A stretch of 8,357 bases of DNA. It comes from RGIG6353 sp045594565. GTDB lineage: Bacteria > Bacillota > Clostridia > Oscillospirales > SIG627. The notes beneath the pieces are model-generated. The model saw only the letters and a list, made by a program, of their open reading frames with translations. It ran no database searches and was not told the origin of the DNA. Position 1 is the stretch's first letter. Every line of letters starts with the position of its first letter. Made by a program: the position numbers and the translations under genes. Location of the stretch: contig JAZNYT010000080.1 in the NCBI GenBank assembly GCA_045594565.1, positions 1-8,357 on the forward strand, written 5' to 3'. Shown here piece by piece: positions 1 to 6,353 of this stretch.

Positions 1-49
1 AGCTATTTCCGATACTGTTTATTACTTTAATTACATTAAACCTATTCGT

Positions 50-93
50 AAATTAAATAGAAAACCGCCTGTTCAATACAGACTTGAACAGGC
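50..93 (-). terminator. Rho-independent terminator of the AraC-family gene at 173-886
   Basis: A perfect 10-bp inverted repeat (67-76 with 84-93, GCCTGTTCAA/TTGAACAGGC) encloses a 7-base loop. Read on the minus strand the stem is followed by GG, TTTT and further T-rich sequence, the usual terminator arrangement. It lies about 80 bases past the stop codon of the minus-strand regulator. On the plus strand a T run also follows, but only after about a dozen mixed bases, so termination from that side is less certain. Confidence 0.75.
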
Positions 94-172
94 AGCTTAA
101 AATATTCTTTTTTGTGTCTACTAACTATTGACTATTTCAGGGTTATATTAACTCCCTTTATCTTATTTATTT

Positions 173-886
173 TCATCCGTTCATATATTTTTTAGGAGAC
201 ATACCCATTATATGCTTAAATCTTCTTGAAAAATAAACGTAATCCGTATATCCGCATTTTTCCGCAATTTCAACAAGAGAAACCGAGTTTTTATAAATAT
301 CTATTAAATAGCAAGCATGGTTTACTCTGAGTCGCGTCAAAAACTCTACAGGTGTCTGTCCTGTAAAAATCTTGAATTGTGAGCGGATGTAGTCCTCGGC
401 ATAACCGCTTTTTGTTAAAATTTCTCCTATATTTATGTTTGAATCGTAGAATCTATCTGAAATTTTATTTGTTATATCTTTAATGGCTACGGCAATATTT
501 TTTTCGATTTGAATATTCTGTAAAAGAAAGTGAAGGAGAGCATTTGTCAGAGAATCAATATATTCAGAACCTGAAAACTTGTTCTTAAAAACCATACTCA
601 CAAGGAATTCACCGTCTTTTTCGCTATTATCCTCAACAACCATCGGAGATGAAAAAGAAAAAATATGATTAAAGTCTCCTTTTATAAAAACAGTCTCCGC
701 CTCATCGTCGTATATTGATGAGTGAATTATATCAGGCGGAACAATGATAAATTTACCCTTGCAAATAGGTATCTCTTTATCCGAAAAATAAAAACTGCCT
801 GTTCCCTTGCGGTAATAAATTATTTCATAACAGCTGTGCTTGTGCTTGGCACAAGAAACCGTTACGTACCCGATAGAAGTATCCAT
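173..886 (-). CDS. AraC-family transcriptional regulator (cupin sensor plus AraC DNA-binding domain)
   Basis: This 237-residue cytoplasmic protein is a probable ligand-responsive DNA-binding regulator. Residues 1-80 look like the AraC-type cupin sensor: a short histidine pair (H15, H17) followed by YE (20-21), and a KGKFIIVPP stretch before another His (55), a common layout in sugar-sensing members. Residues about 140-237 form the two helix-turn-helix units; the second carries the family signature GY-x5-F-x-RxFK (212-224) and ends in MSPKKY. The length is somewhat short for the family (about 270-300) because the sensor domain is compact. The ATG at 886 is preceded by GGGGTGA with suitable spacing. 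It diverges from the MATE gene at 1006 and may regulate it, itself or both; this is inferred from position only. The ligand cannot be deduced. Confidence 0.93.
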   Translation of the reverse strand: MDTSIGYVTVSCAKHKHSCYEIIYYRKGTGSFYFSDKEIPICKGKFIIVPPDIIHSSIYDDEAETVFIKGDFNHIFSFSSPMVVEDNSEKDGEFLVSMVFKNKFSGSEYIDSLTNALLHFLLQNIQIEKNIAVAIKDITNKISDRFYDSNINIGEILTKSGYAEDYIRSQFKIFTGQTPVEFLTRLRVNHACYLIDIYKNSVSLVEIAEKCGYTDYVYFSRRFKHIMGMSPKKYMNG

Positions 887-903
887 TTTGTCACCCCGTT
901 TTT

Positions 904-932
904 ATTATACAATAAATCTATGTTTTGTGCAA
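904..932 (-). promoter_or_regulatory. Sigma-A promoter of the AraC-family gene (minus strand)
   Basis: On the minus strand TTGCAC (932-927) is separated by exactly 17 bases from a perfect TATAAT (909-904), putting the transcript start near 897, about 10 bases before the ATG. The -10 box lies inside a 16-base inverted repeat (TTTATT at 901-906, AATAAA at 911-916), a possible but unproven autoregulatory site. No similarly good plus-strand promoter is visible for the MATE gene, only an AT-rich TATTATATAAAAT block at 975-987 without a recognisable -35. Confidence 0.75.
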
Positions 933-1005
933 GTTTATTTATAAAAAATCATAACCAAAACCTATTTACAATGCTATTATATAAAATGCTTGTGAGGTGT
1001 AATAT

Positions 1006-2379
1006 ATGAAAATGAAAAATGTAGATATGCTTTCGGGCTCTATAACAAAGGGCCTTCTGGCACTGACCGTTCCGATTATGATAATGAACGTTATGCAATC
1101 AATATTTACAATTATTGATATGACGGCTCTTGAGTATTTTTCATCAGATACTGACGTTGGTGCTATTGGCGTCTGCGGAACACTCATAACTCTCGTAACA
1201 AGCTTACTTACGGGTGTTTCGTCGGGTGCAAACGTAGTAGTAGCAAAGCGAATTGGCGAGGGCAATAAGGAAATTATAGGCAAAACTACAATGACGGCAA
1301 TTATTACGTCTATTGTGGGTGGTCTCTTTCTTATGACAGTTGGCGTTATCTTTGCAGAAACCTTTCTCAAATTGACAAACTGTCCCGAAGCGCTTCTCCC
1401 AAAGGCTACAATTTATTTCAGGCTTTATTTCCTCGGTGTACCCGTTATAATGTTTTACAACTTTTGTGCTTCTGTTCTAAGAGCTATCGGTGATACCAAA
1501 AAGCCCATGGCTTTTATGATACTTGCAGGCTTCCTTAAGGTTGTTTTTACCGTTATCTTCCTAATATATACAGACATGACCGTTGAGGGAGTGGCTGTAG
1601 CTACAATAATTTCTCAAATCATAGCAAGCGCCCTTGCATTTATAACAATACTCAGAAACAACGATTTGATCCACCTCAACTTCAAAAAGGTGCGTTTTTA
1701 CGCTTCAGAGCTCAAGGAAATGCTCTTCCTCGGTGTACCAACAGGTCTTCAGCATTCCCTCTATTCACTTGCAAACGTAGTAATCGTCACTGCGGTTAAC
1801 TCTTTTGGCGAAAATGCGGCAACGGGTGTTTCTATTGCAAATCAGTTCGACGGAATTCTTTATCAAATTTCAGTTGCGCCATCTCTTGCAGTAATGCCTT
1901 ACGTTGCACAAAACGCAGGTGCAAAAAACATAAAGCGTGTAAAGAAAATTATAGTACGTGCTATTATGATTACAGTTATGTTCGGTGCAAGCTTCGGCTC
2001 ACTGTCGGCTATCTTCTCGGGACAGCTTTCCTCAATTATGAGCTCTAACCCCGAAATAATAGCATACTCACAGCAAAAGATGATAATTATTTCGAGCACA
2101 TACTTTATCTGCGGAATAAACGAGGTCATGGGCGGAATACTTAAGGGACTTGGAAAACCCATTGTTCCAACAATATCAACTCTCATATTTATGTGTCTGA
2201 TAAGATTCCCTTGGGTTTATTTCATCTTCCCCTTATGCCCGAATCTTACCTTCCTCTACCTCATCTGGCCAATAGGTTGGATACTTTCAATAATAACTCA
2301 GCTCTTTACCTATTTCCCCGCTATATCAAAGCTTCAGAAAGAATCGATGGCAGAATTACAACCACAAGAAATATCCTAA
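1006..2379 (+). CDS. MATE-family multidrug/cation efflux transporter
   Basis: A 457-residue polytopic inner-membrane protein, probably with the family's usual 12 transmembrane helices, that exports drugs or other organic cations in exchange for Na+ or H+. The N-terminus matches bacterial MATE proteins: a short polar start, then the first helix with TVPIMI (21-26). Two pseudo-symmetric halves are visible. ANVVVAKRIGEGN (75-87) in half one corresponds to YVAQNAGAKNIKR (299-311) in half two, and SVLRAIGDTKKPM (156-168) corresponds to GILKGLGKPIVP (378-389). The length is typical for the family. The ATG at 1006 has GAGGTG six bases upstream; the ATG at 1012 is too far from it. It is divergent from an AraC-family gene, a common arrangement for regulated exporters. 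The substrate cannot be predicted from sequence. Confidence 0.95.
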   Translation: MKMKNVDMLSGSITKGLLALTVPIMIMNVMQSIFTIIDMTALEYFSSDTDVGAIGVCGTLITLVTSLLTGVSSGANVVVAKRIGEGNKEIIGKTTMTAIITSIVGGLFLMTVGVIFAETFLKLTNCPEALLPKATIYFRLYFLGVPVIMFYNFCASVLRAIGDTKKPMAFMILAGFLKVVFTVIFLIYTDMTVEGVAVATIISQIIASALAFITILRNNDLIHLNFKKVRFYASELKEMLFLGVPTGLQHSLYSLANVVIVTAVNSFGENAATGVSIANQFDGILYQISVAPSLAVMPYVAQNAGAKNIKRVKKIIVRAIMITVMFGASFGSLSAIFSGQLSSIMSSNPEIIAYSQQKMIIISSTYFICGINEVMGGILKGLGKPIVPTISTLIFMCLIRFPWVYFIFPLCPNLTFLYLIWPIGWILSIITQLFTYFPAISKLQKESMAELQPQEIS

Positions 2380-2387
2380 TAAACGAA

Positions 2388-2420
2388 AGGGAGTACATAT
2401 CTTTTTGATATGCACTCCCT
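2388..2420. terminator. Shared hairpin terminator between converging MATE and oxidoreductase units
   Basis: AGGGAGTACATAT (2388-2400) pairs with ATATGCACTCCCT (2408-2420), 13 bp with one A-C mismatch, around a 7-base T-rich loop. It starts nine bases after the MATE stop codon. The plus strand is followed by CTTT and the minus strand by TTTCGTTTATT, so it could stop transcription from both sides. Its right arm shares the 12-mer TTTGATATGCAC with the separate inverted repeat at 2541-2584. Confidence 0.65.
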
Positions 2421-2647
2421 CTTTAGCATCTTAGGAAAAATATACAAAATAAATTACAAAAGTTTTCTCTCTTGAATACATTGATTTTTATTTTGCAACG
2501 CAAAGCTTTTCTTAAATTTCAGCTTTATTTAGTCAAACTTTGATATGCACCCCAAAAGTTAGACACTTTTGGAGGTGCATATCAATAAAAGACTACACTT
2601 ATCTTTTGAGTTATAAAAACTATTTCATTCCGGTTTTAACCAAAATG
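2421..2647. other. Gene-free AT-rich spacer between converging units
   Basis: Apart from the inverted repeat at 2541-2584, I see no coding frame with a ribosome binding site and no RNA gene here. The sequence is AT-rich and lies downstream of both the MATE gene and the oxidoreductase operon. Confidence 0.6.
2541..2584. repeat. 44-base inverted repeat resembling joined insertion-sequence ends
   Basis: The segment starts TG and ends CA. TGATATGCACC (2541-2551) is perfectly mirrored by GGTGCATATCA (2574-2584); the arms continue with CCAAAAGT (2552-2559) and ACTTTTGG (2565-2572) after a single bulged A (2573), giving a 19-bp stem over a 5-base loop. No T run follows on either strand, so it is a poor terminator. 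The left end reads ...CACCCCAAAAGTTAGACA, which resembles terminal repeats of IS3-family (IS150-like) elements as I remember them. No target duplication is visible (flanks CTT and ATA). It may be a deletion relic or tiny non-autonomous element; the resemblance is inference. Confidence 0.45.
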
Positions 2648-3466
2648 TCAAGCTTCCAATTTTGATTGCTCTGAAAGGACTAAATCTCGAAGTTTCATCG
2701 CCTGAAGCGTCTCGTTAATATCAAACGAGGTCTCTCCGGTTACAAAGAAGCGAAGAACGTCGTCAAGGAGCTTTTGGAAGAAGTTGGATTTCATAGGAAT
2801 AGGCTCGCCGCCGTCAACGCTTACCGAGAAGCTGAAGGAGTGGTCGTAAGAGATAGTCGCCTTCTTGCCCCCCTCGAACTCACAGTAAAATCTCTGAGTC
2901 TCGCCGTCCTGAACGCCTTTGACCGAGATAACGTCAGCATGAAGAAGTCTTATTACCATTTCAACCTGATGGATGGCGTATTCGTTGAGAGTACCGCCCG
3001 CACCCGTTGTGGCAACGCTTTCCTTCGCTTCAAGTCCGTCAAGCTCTGTGCCATATCGGAGAGCGGAGGACGAGAAGAACTTTGTGCCATATTTCTTTGC
3101 GATATCGAAAATCTTTACCGCTGTTTCATAATCGGGAGCAAAGGTCTTGTCGATATATGTGTTCTTGCCGTAGGGAAGTACCTTTTCGGCATAGCCAAGA
3201 TGCTTATCGGGGTCGGAGGGTGCGAGAATTACGATATAATCGGACTTTTCGCAAAGCTCCTCGATGGTTTCGCACTTCTCTGCACCAAACTTTGCGCACC
3301 AGTCATCGGTAGTCGTTTCAGAAACGTGAGAAACAAAGTCCTCTGCCCAAACGTAAGAAACCTTAAAGTCCTCACCCATAGCTTCTGCCGCATTCTTTAT
3401 CCAGTTGGGATAGTTATTGGCATGCCATTCACCGATATAATAATCTACAAATCCTATCTTTTTCAT
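2648..3466 (-). CDS. Atypical Gfo/Idh/MocA-like oxidoreductase, second gene of the pair
   Basis: A 272-residue soluble protein related to NAD(P)-dependent Gfo/Idh/MocA sugar dehydrogenases but shorter than the usual 330-390. The N-terminus (MKKIGFVDYYIGEWHANNYP) forms a first beta strand but lacks the GxGxxG nucleotide loop. The family EKP motif appears as DKT (106-108), keeping the lysine. NEYAIHQVEMV (161-171) aligns with the family GxHxxD segment, with His166 kept and the acid present as Glu169. It may use a cofactor differently, or act as a partner or catabolic subunit; the substrate is unknown. The ATG at 3466 shares one base with the TGA of the preceding gene (TGATG), so the two are translationally coupled. 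An in-frame TTG at 3469 is an alternative start, eight bases from GAGGAG. The terminator is probably the hairpin at 2388-2420. Confidence 0.82.
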   Translation of the reverse strand: MKKIGFVDYYIGEWHANNYPNWIKNAAEAMGEDFKVSYVWAEDFVSHVSETTTDDWCAKFGAEKCETIEELCEKSDYIVILAPSDPDKHLGYAEKVLPYGKNTYIDKTFAPDYETAVKIFDIAKKYGTKFFSSSALRYGTELDGLEAKESVATTGAGGTLNEYAIHQVEMVIRLLHADVISVKGVQDGETQRFYCEFEGGKKATISYDHSFSFSVSVDGGEPIPMKSNFFQKLLDDVLRFFVTGETSFDINETLQAMKLRDLVLSEQSKLEA

Positions 3467-4524
3467 CAAAGCTTAATCTCCTCATTTTTTTCGGAAGACT
3501 TGTAAAGCACGTCGAGAAGTCTAGCGCTTTCAAGTACGTAGTCGATGTGGTTCTTATCCTTCACGCCTGTGTCAATAGAGTTGAAGAATGCCTGCTCTTC
3601 CTTGAGGTACATACCGGGAATCTCATGGTCGCTCTTTGTTTCTTCGAGAGTTTCAGCAGACCAGAAGGAGAACTGGTTTCCGTAGTTGAGTCTTGCGCCA
3701 CCCTTGTCACCAAGGAAGTCGATGTACATTTCGCCGATGCCGATATTCTGCGCCCAAGCACCGTTGAATGAAATGCTCGCCTTATCTGTACGAACGTAGC
3801 CTGTGATGAAGTCGTCAACGTCGTTAGTTCCGTTTTCGATATCCTTTGTATCCTCTGCCCACATATTCTGATACTTGTATGACTTCATATCCTTTGCTAT
3901 TTCGTTGTAGGCGTTACAGGATACGCTCTCGAGCTTTGCGCCGCCGAGAACGTAAAGAGCGATGTCAAGGAAGTGTACGCCCCAGTCGATAAGTACGCCG
4001 CCACCCGACTGTGCCTTTGTGGTAAATGCACCGCCGAGACCGGGAATAGAACGGAAGCCACGGAAGGAGCAATATATGTGGTAGATGTTACCAAACTTGC
4101 CTTCCTCAACAAGTCTTCTTATCTCCTCAACCGACTTATGATGACGGTTACAAACACCGATGTTGAGCATCTTACCCTGCTTTTCTGCTTCTGCCGCCAT
4201 CTCACAAGAAAGCTCATAGTTTACTGTGATAGGCTTCTCACAAAGAACGTGCTTGCCTGCACGAAGGGCATCCATTGTAATGGTATAGTGCGCAAAATTG
4301 GGGGTAAGTACGAATACCGCTTCAACCTCGGGGTCAGCAAGTGCTATTTTATAATCTTCAATAACGTTTTCAATCTTAGGCCATTTTTCCTGTGCCGCCT
4401 TTGCCTTATCAAGAATGATGTCACATGCGTACTTGATACGTACGTCGTCCTGCTTTGTTAGTGCGGGGAAATGTGCGTTTCTTGCAATTCTTCCGCATCC
4501 GATAACTGCTACTACCTTTGACAT
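3466..4524 (-). CDS. Gfo/Idh/MocA-family NAD(P)-dependent oxidoreductase
   Basis: A 352-residue cytosolic dehydrogenase of the family that oxidises or reduces sugars, inositols and related polyols. The Rossmann loop GCGRIA (9-14) follows a hydrophobic strand; EKP (96-98) carries the conserved lysine; GGGVLIDWGVHFLD (174-187) contains the conserved His184 and Asp187 of the C-terminal substrate domain. Length and domain order (NAD-binding about 3-120, alpha/beta C-domain about 130-345) are normal. I place the start at the ATG at 4524, preceded by AGAAGG at good spacing; an upstream in-frame start at 4575 lies before the predicted transcript start (about 4557), so is rejected. It is the first gene of a coupled pair, divergent from an AraC-family regulator that probably controls it. 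The actual substrate cannot be told. Confidence 0.93.
   Translation of the reverse strand: MSKVVAVIGCGRIARNAHFPALTKQDDVRIKYACDIILDKAKAAQEKWPKIENVIEDYKIALADPEVEAVFVLTPNFAHYTITMDALRAGKHVLCEKPITVNYELSCEMAAEAEKQGKMLNIGVCNRHHKSVEEIRRLVEEGKFGNIYHIYCSFRGFRSIPGLGGAFTTKAQSGGGVLIDWGVHFLDIALYVLGGAKLESVSCNAYNEIAKDMKSYKYQNMWAEDTKDIENGTNDVDDFITGYVRTDKASISFNGAWAQNIGIGEMYIDFLGDKGGARLNYGNQFSFWSAETLEETKSDHEIPGMYLKEEQAFFNSIDTGVKDKNHIDYVLESARLLDVLYKSSEKNEEIKL
3478..3483 (-). promoter_or_regulatory. Ribosome binding site inside the end of the upstream oxidoreductase gene
   Basis: GAGGAG on the minus strand lies within the last codons of the gene at 3468-4524. It is 8 bases from the TTG at 3469 and 11 from the ATG at 3466, so it leaves the start slightly ambiguous. 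ATG is preferred because it is the stronger codon and is coupled to the upstream stop. Confidence 0.6.
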
Positions 4525-4563
4525 AAAATTAAACCTTCTTTCTGCTTTTTTAGTTCTGACTTC

Positions 4564-4569
4564 ATTATA
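4564..4569 (-). promoter_or_regulatory. -10 box of the oxidoreductase operon, no -35 match
   Basis: A perfect TATAAT on the minus strand lies 39 bases from the ATG at 4524, giving a leader of about 33 bases. At 17-base spacing the -35 position reads TTTTAT, far from TTGACA. A good -10 without a -35 beside a divergent AraC gene fits an activator-dependent promoter; that conclusion is inference. Confidence 0.55.
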
Positions 4570-4674
4570 TATCAAAAAGGGGAATTATAAAATGTTTTTA
4601 TTTTATTAAAAAAATATCATTATTTAATATTTATGCCTAAAAACGTCTTTTTTTAAGAAAAATATATGTTATTA

Positions 4675-4703
4675 TTGACACTTTTCGTTATGTAAGTTAA
4701 AAT
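4675..4703 (+). promoter_or_regulatory. Sigma-A promoter of the second AraC-family gene
   Basis: A perfect TTGACA (4675-4680) is followed after exactly 17 bases by TAAAAT (4698-4703). The predicted transcript start is near 4710, leaving a leader of only about 16 bases before the GTG at 4726. This is much stronger than the facing oxidoreductase promoter and implies steady expression of the regulator. Confidence 0.8.
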
Positions 4704-4710
4704 AACGGTG

Positions 4711-4716
4711 AAGGAG
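4711..4716 (+). promoter_or_regulatory. Ribosome binding site that fixes the GTG start at 4726
   Basis: AAGGAG lies nine bases before GTG 4726. An in-frame GTG at 4708 would overlap this site and fall at or before the predicted transcript start, so 4726 is the better start codon. Confidence 0.75.
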
Positions 4717-4725
4717 TTGAGACTT

Positions 4726-5592
4726 GTGATATACGATAGCACTTACCATCATAATAAATCCTATTTCGTCGAGCCGATTTTGTACGGTGACGTTTATCTT
4801 ATACAGATAGGCAGGCTTTACAGTAAGCCCTCCAATCTTATCCCCCTTCACGTTCACACAAATTATTATGAGCTTACTATTGTTACCGATGGGAAAGGCA
4901 CTATTACCACCAACGGTGTATCATCCCCTGTTGAAAAGGGAGATATTTATCTGTCGCTCCCCTGCGACTCACACGGCATTCTGTCGGATGACGATGAGCC
5001 TTTAAAATACGATTTCTTTGCTTTTACCTGTACCGACAAGGAAAAGCAAAAGGAGCTTGAGATTATAACCGAAAGGTTTTACTCTCCCACAAGTCGTATA
5101 TTCAAGAGCGAGAGCATAAGAAATCTCGTCAGCCACGCTATAGCAGAGCTTGACGAGAACAAGGAGTACTCCAAAGAGCTTATCGAATGTTATTTTAAAG
5201 AGATAGTCATAAAGATCATCCGTAATTTTACAAAAATCATACCCGAAAGGACGAGGCTCAACGTCACAGATGCGGAGGTGCTTTGCTACAAGCTTATGAA
5301 CTACATTGACACCCACGTTTATTCTATGAAGTCCCTCGGTGAGCTTTCTGCGGTTGCAGATTACAGCTACGGTTATCTTTCATCGGTTTTCAAGAAAACA
5401 ACGGGAAACAATCTTTCTGATTACTATCGTGAAAAAAGACTTGAGGCTTCGAAAATTCTATTGACGGAAAACAGACTGAAGATTACGGAAATTTCCGAAA
5501 TGCTGGGATATTCCACGGTTTACGCCTTCAGCAAGGCTTTTTTCGCGAGGTTTGGCATATCTCCGAGAGAGTACAGAAAAGAAAAAAACTAA
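4726..5592 (+). CDS. AraC-family transcriptional regulator, likely activator of the oxidoreductase pair
   Basis: A 288-residue two-domain regulator of normal family length. Residues about 25-90 form an AraC-type cupin sensor: HVH (42-44), YYEL (47-50), VTDGKGT (53-59), a KGDIYLSLP strand (71-79) and H83, the usual pattern for binding a small carbohydrate-like ligand. Residues about 182-288 are the double helix-turn-helix domain: ELSAVADYSYGYLSSVFKK (206-224) is the first unit; GYSTVYAFSKAFFARFGISP (261-280) is the second and carries the family signature. It starts with GTG. It faces the Gfo/Idh/MocA operon across 201 bases, so it probably senses that pathway's substrate and activates the operon. 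The ligand is unknown. I saw no convincing paired operator repeats in the AT-rich intergenic region. Confidence 0.93.
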   Translation: MIYDSTYHHNKSYFVEPILYGDVYLIQIGRLYSKPSNLIPLHVHTNYYELTIVTDGKGTITTNGVSSPVEKGDIYLSLPCDSHGILSDDDEPLKYDFFAFTCTDKEKQKELEIITERFYSPTSRIFKSESIRNLVSHAIAELDENKEYSKELIECYFKEIVIKIIRNFTKIIPERTRLNVTDAEVLCYKLMNYIDTHVYSMKSLGELSAVADYSYGYLSSVFKKTTGNNLSDYYREKRLEASKILLTENRLKITEISEMLGYSTVYAFSKAFFARFGISPREYRKEKN

Positions 5593-5625
5593 GGGAGAGG
5601 GCGTTATCGCCATCTCCCACTTTTT
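5593..5625. terminator. Bidirectional terminator between AraC gene and membrane protein gene
   Basis: GGGAGA (5593-5598) pairs with TCTCCC (5613-5618), and the inner GGCG/CGCC pair closes a TTAT loop after one G-A mismatch. It begins directly after the AraC stop codon (5590-5592). TTTTT (5621-5625) follows on the plus strand; on the minus strand TTAGTTTTTTT follows, so it also serves the converging gene at 5645-6334. Confidence 0.82.
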
Positions 5626-5644
5626 ATATGACATATCTTTTCCC

Positions 5645-6334
5645 TTATTTAGTAGCAAAAAACTTTTCAATACCAAGAAGGTTTTTAAACTCAAAGTTGT
5701 GGTCGAGAAATCTCGAAAAGCGCTTTATGAGAAATCCGTTTATCAAGGCGCAGAAGACAGTTCCGAGCTTTACTCCTTCAAATACGCCAAATCCAAAGAA
5801 GGAGAATGACATAACAATTCCCGCAACTACACTTGTAACGTCGTACGCCATTTTGATTTTGGTTATATCCTTTTTCGTTTTTACCGCAAGCTCCTTGACG
5901 ATAAGCTCATATGCTTCAGGTGCGAGATATGTATGAAAAAACAAGGATACTGCAAAGGAGCAGAGTACCGTACCTATAATATACCAAACAAGGCGTACCG
6001 CGAATGCGGTTTCCGGAAGAGGAGCGATAACAAGCATCGCGACGTCAAGCAACATTCCGTAAAGCACCGCTGTCACAAAAGAAAAAAGGTAAAAGGGCTT
6101 GAATTTTTTCATTATTATAATCAATGCCAACACAAGCATTCCTTGAAAAATGTACTCAGCTACACCAAAGGTAAACCAGGGCAAAAACTCAGATATCTTC
6201 AAATGAAGAAGATATGCAGGTGCTACCACCATAGACATTCCAAAATCTGCTTTTTCGGTACACGCCGCAGCAAAAGCCATAATGATGAGTCCCAAAACGT
6301 ATGACACTTCGGTATAAAAAACTCTTTTTTTCAT
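5645..6334 (-). CDS. YczE/YitT-like integral membrane protein
   Basis: A 229-residue membrane protein with five or six hydrophobic segments, roughly at 8-26, 58-76, 81-105, 114-134, 166-186 and 188-205. The family pattern is a first helix followed by KADFGMSMVVAPAYLL (28-43) and, near the end, FGVFEGVKLGTVFCALING (182-200), a glycine-rich signature shared by YczE/YyaS/YitT-type proteins (DUF6198 group as I recall). These proteins have no firmly established biochemical role; transport is often suggested. The ATG at 6334 has a weak AAGAG site. It lies 19 bases downstream of the ComB-family gene on the same strand with no promoter between, so the two are co-transcribed. The terminator is at 5593-5625. 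Confidence 0.85.
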   Translation of the reverse strand: MKKRVFYTEVSYVLGLIIMAFAAACTEKADFGMSMVVAPAYLLHLKISEFLPWFTFGVAEYIFQGMLVLALIIIMKKFKPFYLFSFVTAVLYGMLLDVAMLVIAPLPETAFAVRLVWYIIGTVLCSFAVSLFFHTYLAPEAYELIVKELAVKTKKDITKIKMAYDVTSVVAGIVMSFSFFGFGVFEGVKLGTVFCALINGFLIKRFSRFLDHNFEFKNLLGIEKFFATK

Positions 6335-6353
6335 ATATTTCTCTTTTTAGAAA

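Noticed and set aside
966..1370. Minus-strand open frame of 134 codons over the MATE start
   Set aside because: It is antisense to the well-supported MATE gene, with low-complexity Ile/Val-rich translation typical of a shadow of membrane-helix codons.
2774..3505. Long plus-strand open frame of 243 codons opposite the second oxidoreductase
   Set aside because: It is a mirror of the minus-strand gene, shows no family features, is cysteine-rich in a scrambled way and has no credible ribosome binding site.
3973..4461. Plus-strand open frame of 162 codons opposite the first oxidoreductase
   Set aside because: It lies wholly antisense to a clear Gfo/Idh/MocA gene and has no recognisable domain.
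4525..4575. N-terminal extension of the first oxidoreductase to a start at 4575
   Set aside because: It would begin before the predicted transcript start near 4557 and adds 17 basic residues ahead of the normal first beta strand; the ATG at 4524 has a good ribosome binding site.
4708..4725. Earlier GTG start at 4708 for the second AraC regulator
   Set aside because: This GTG overlaps the AAGGAG binding site and lies at or before the predicted transcript start, so GTG 4726 is preferred.
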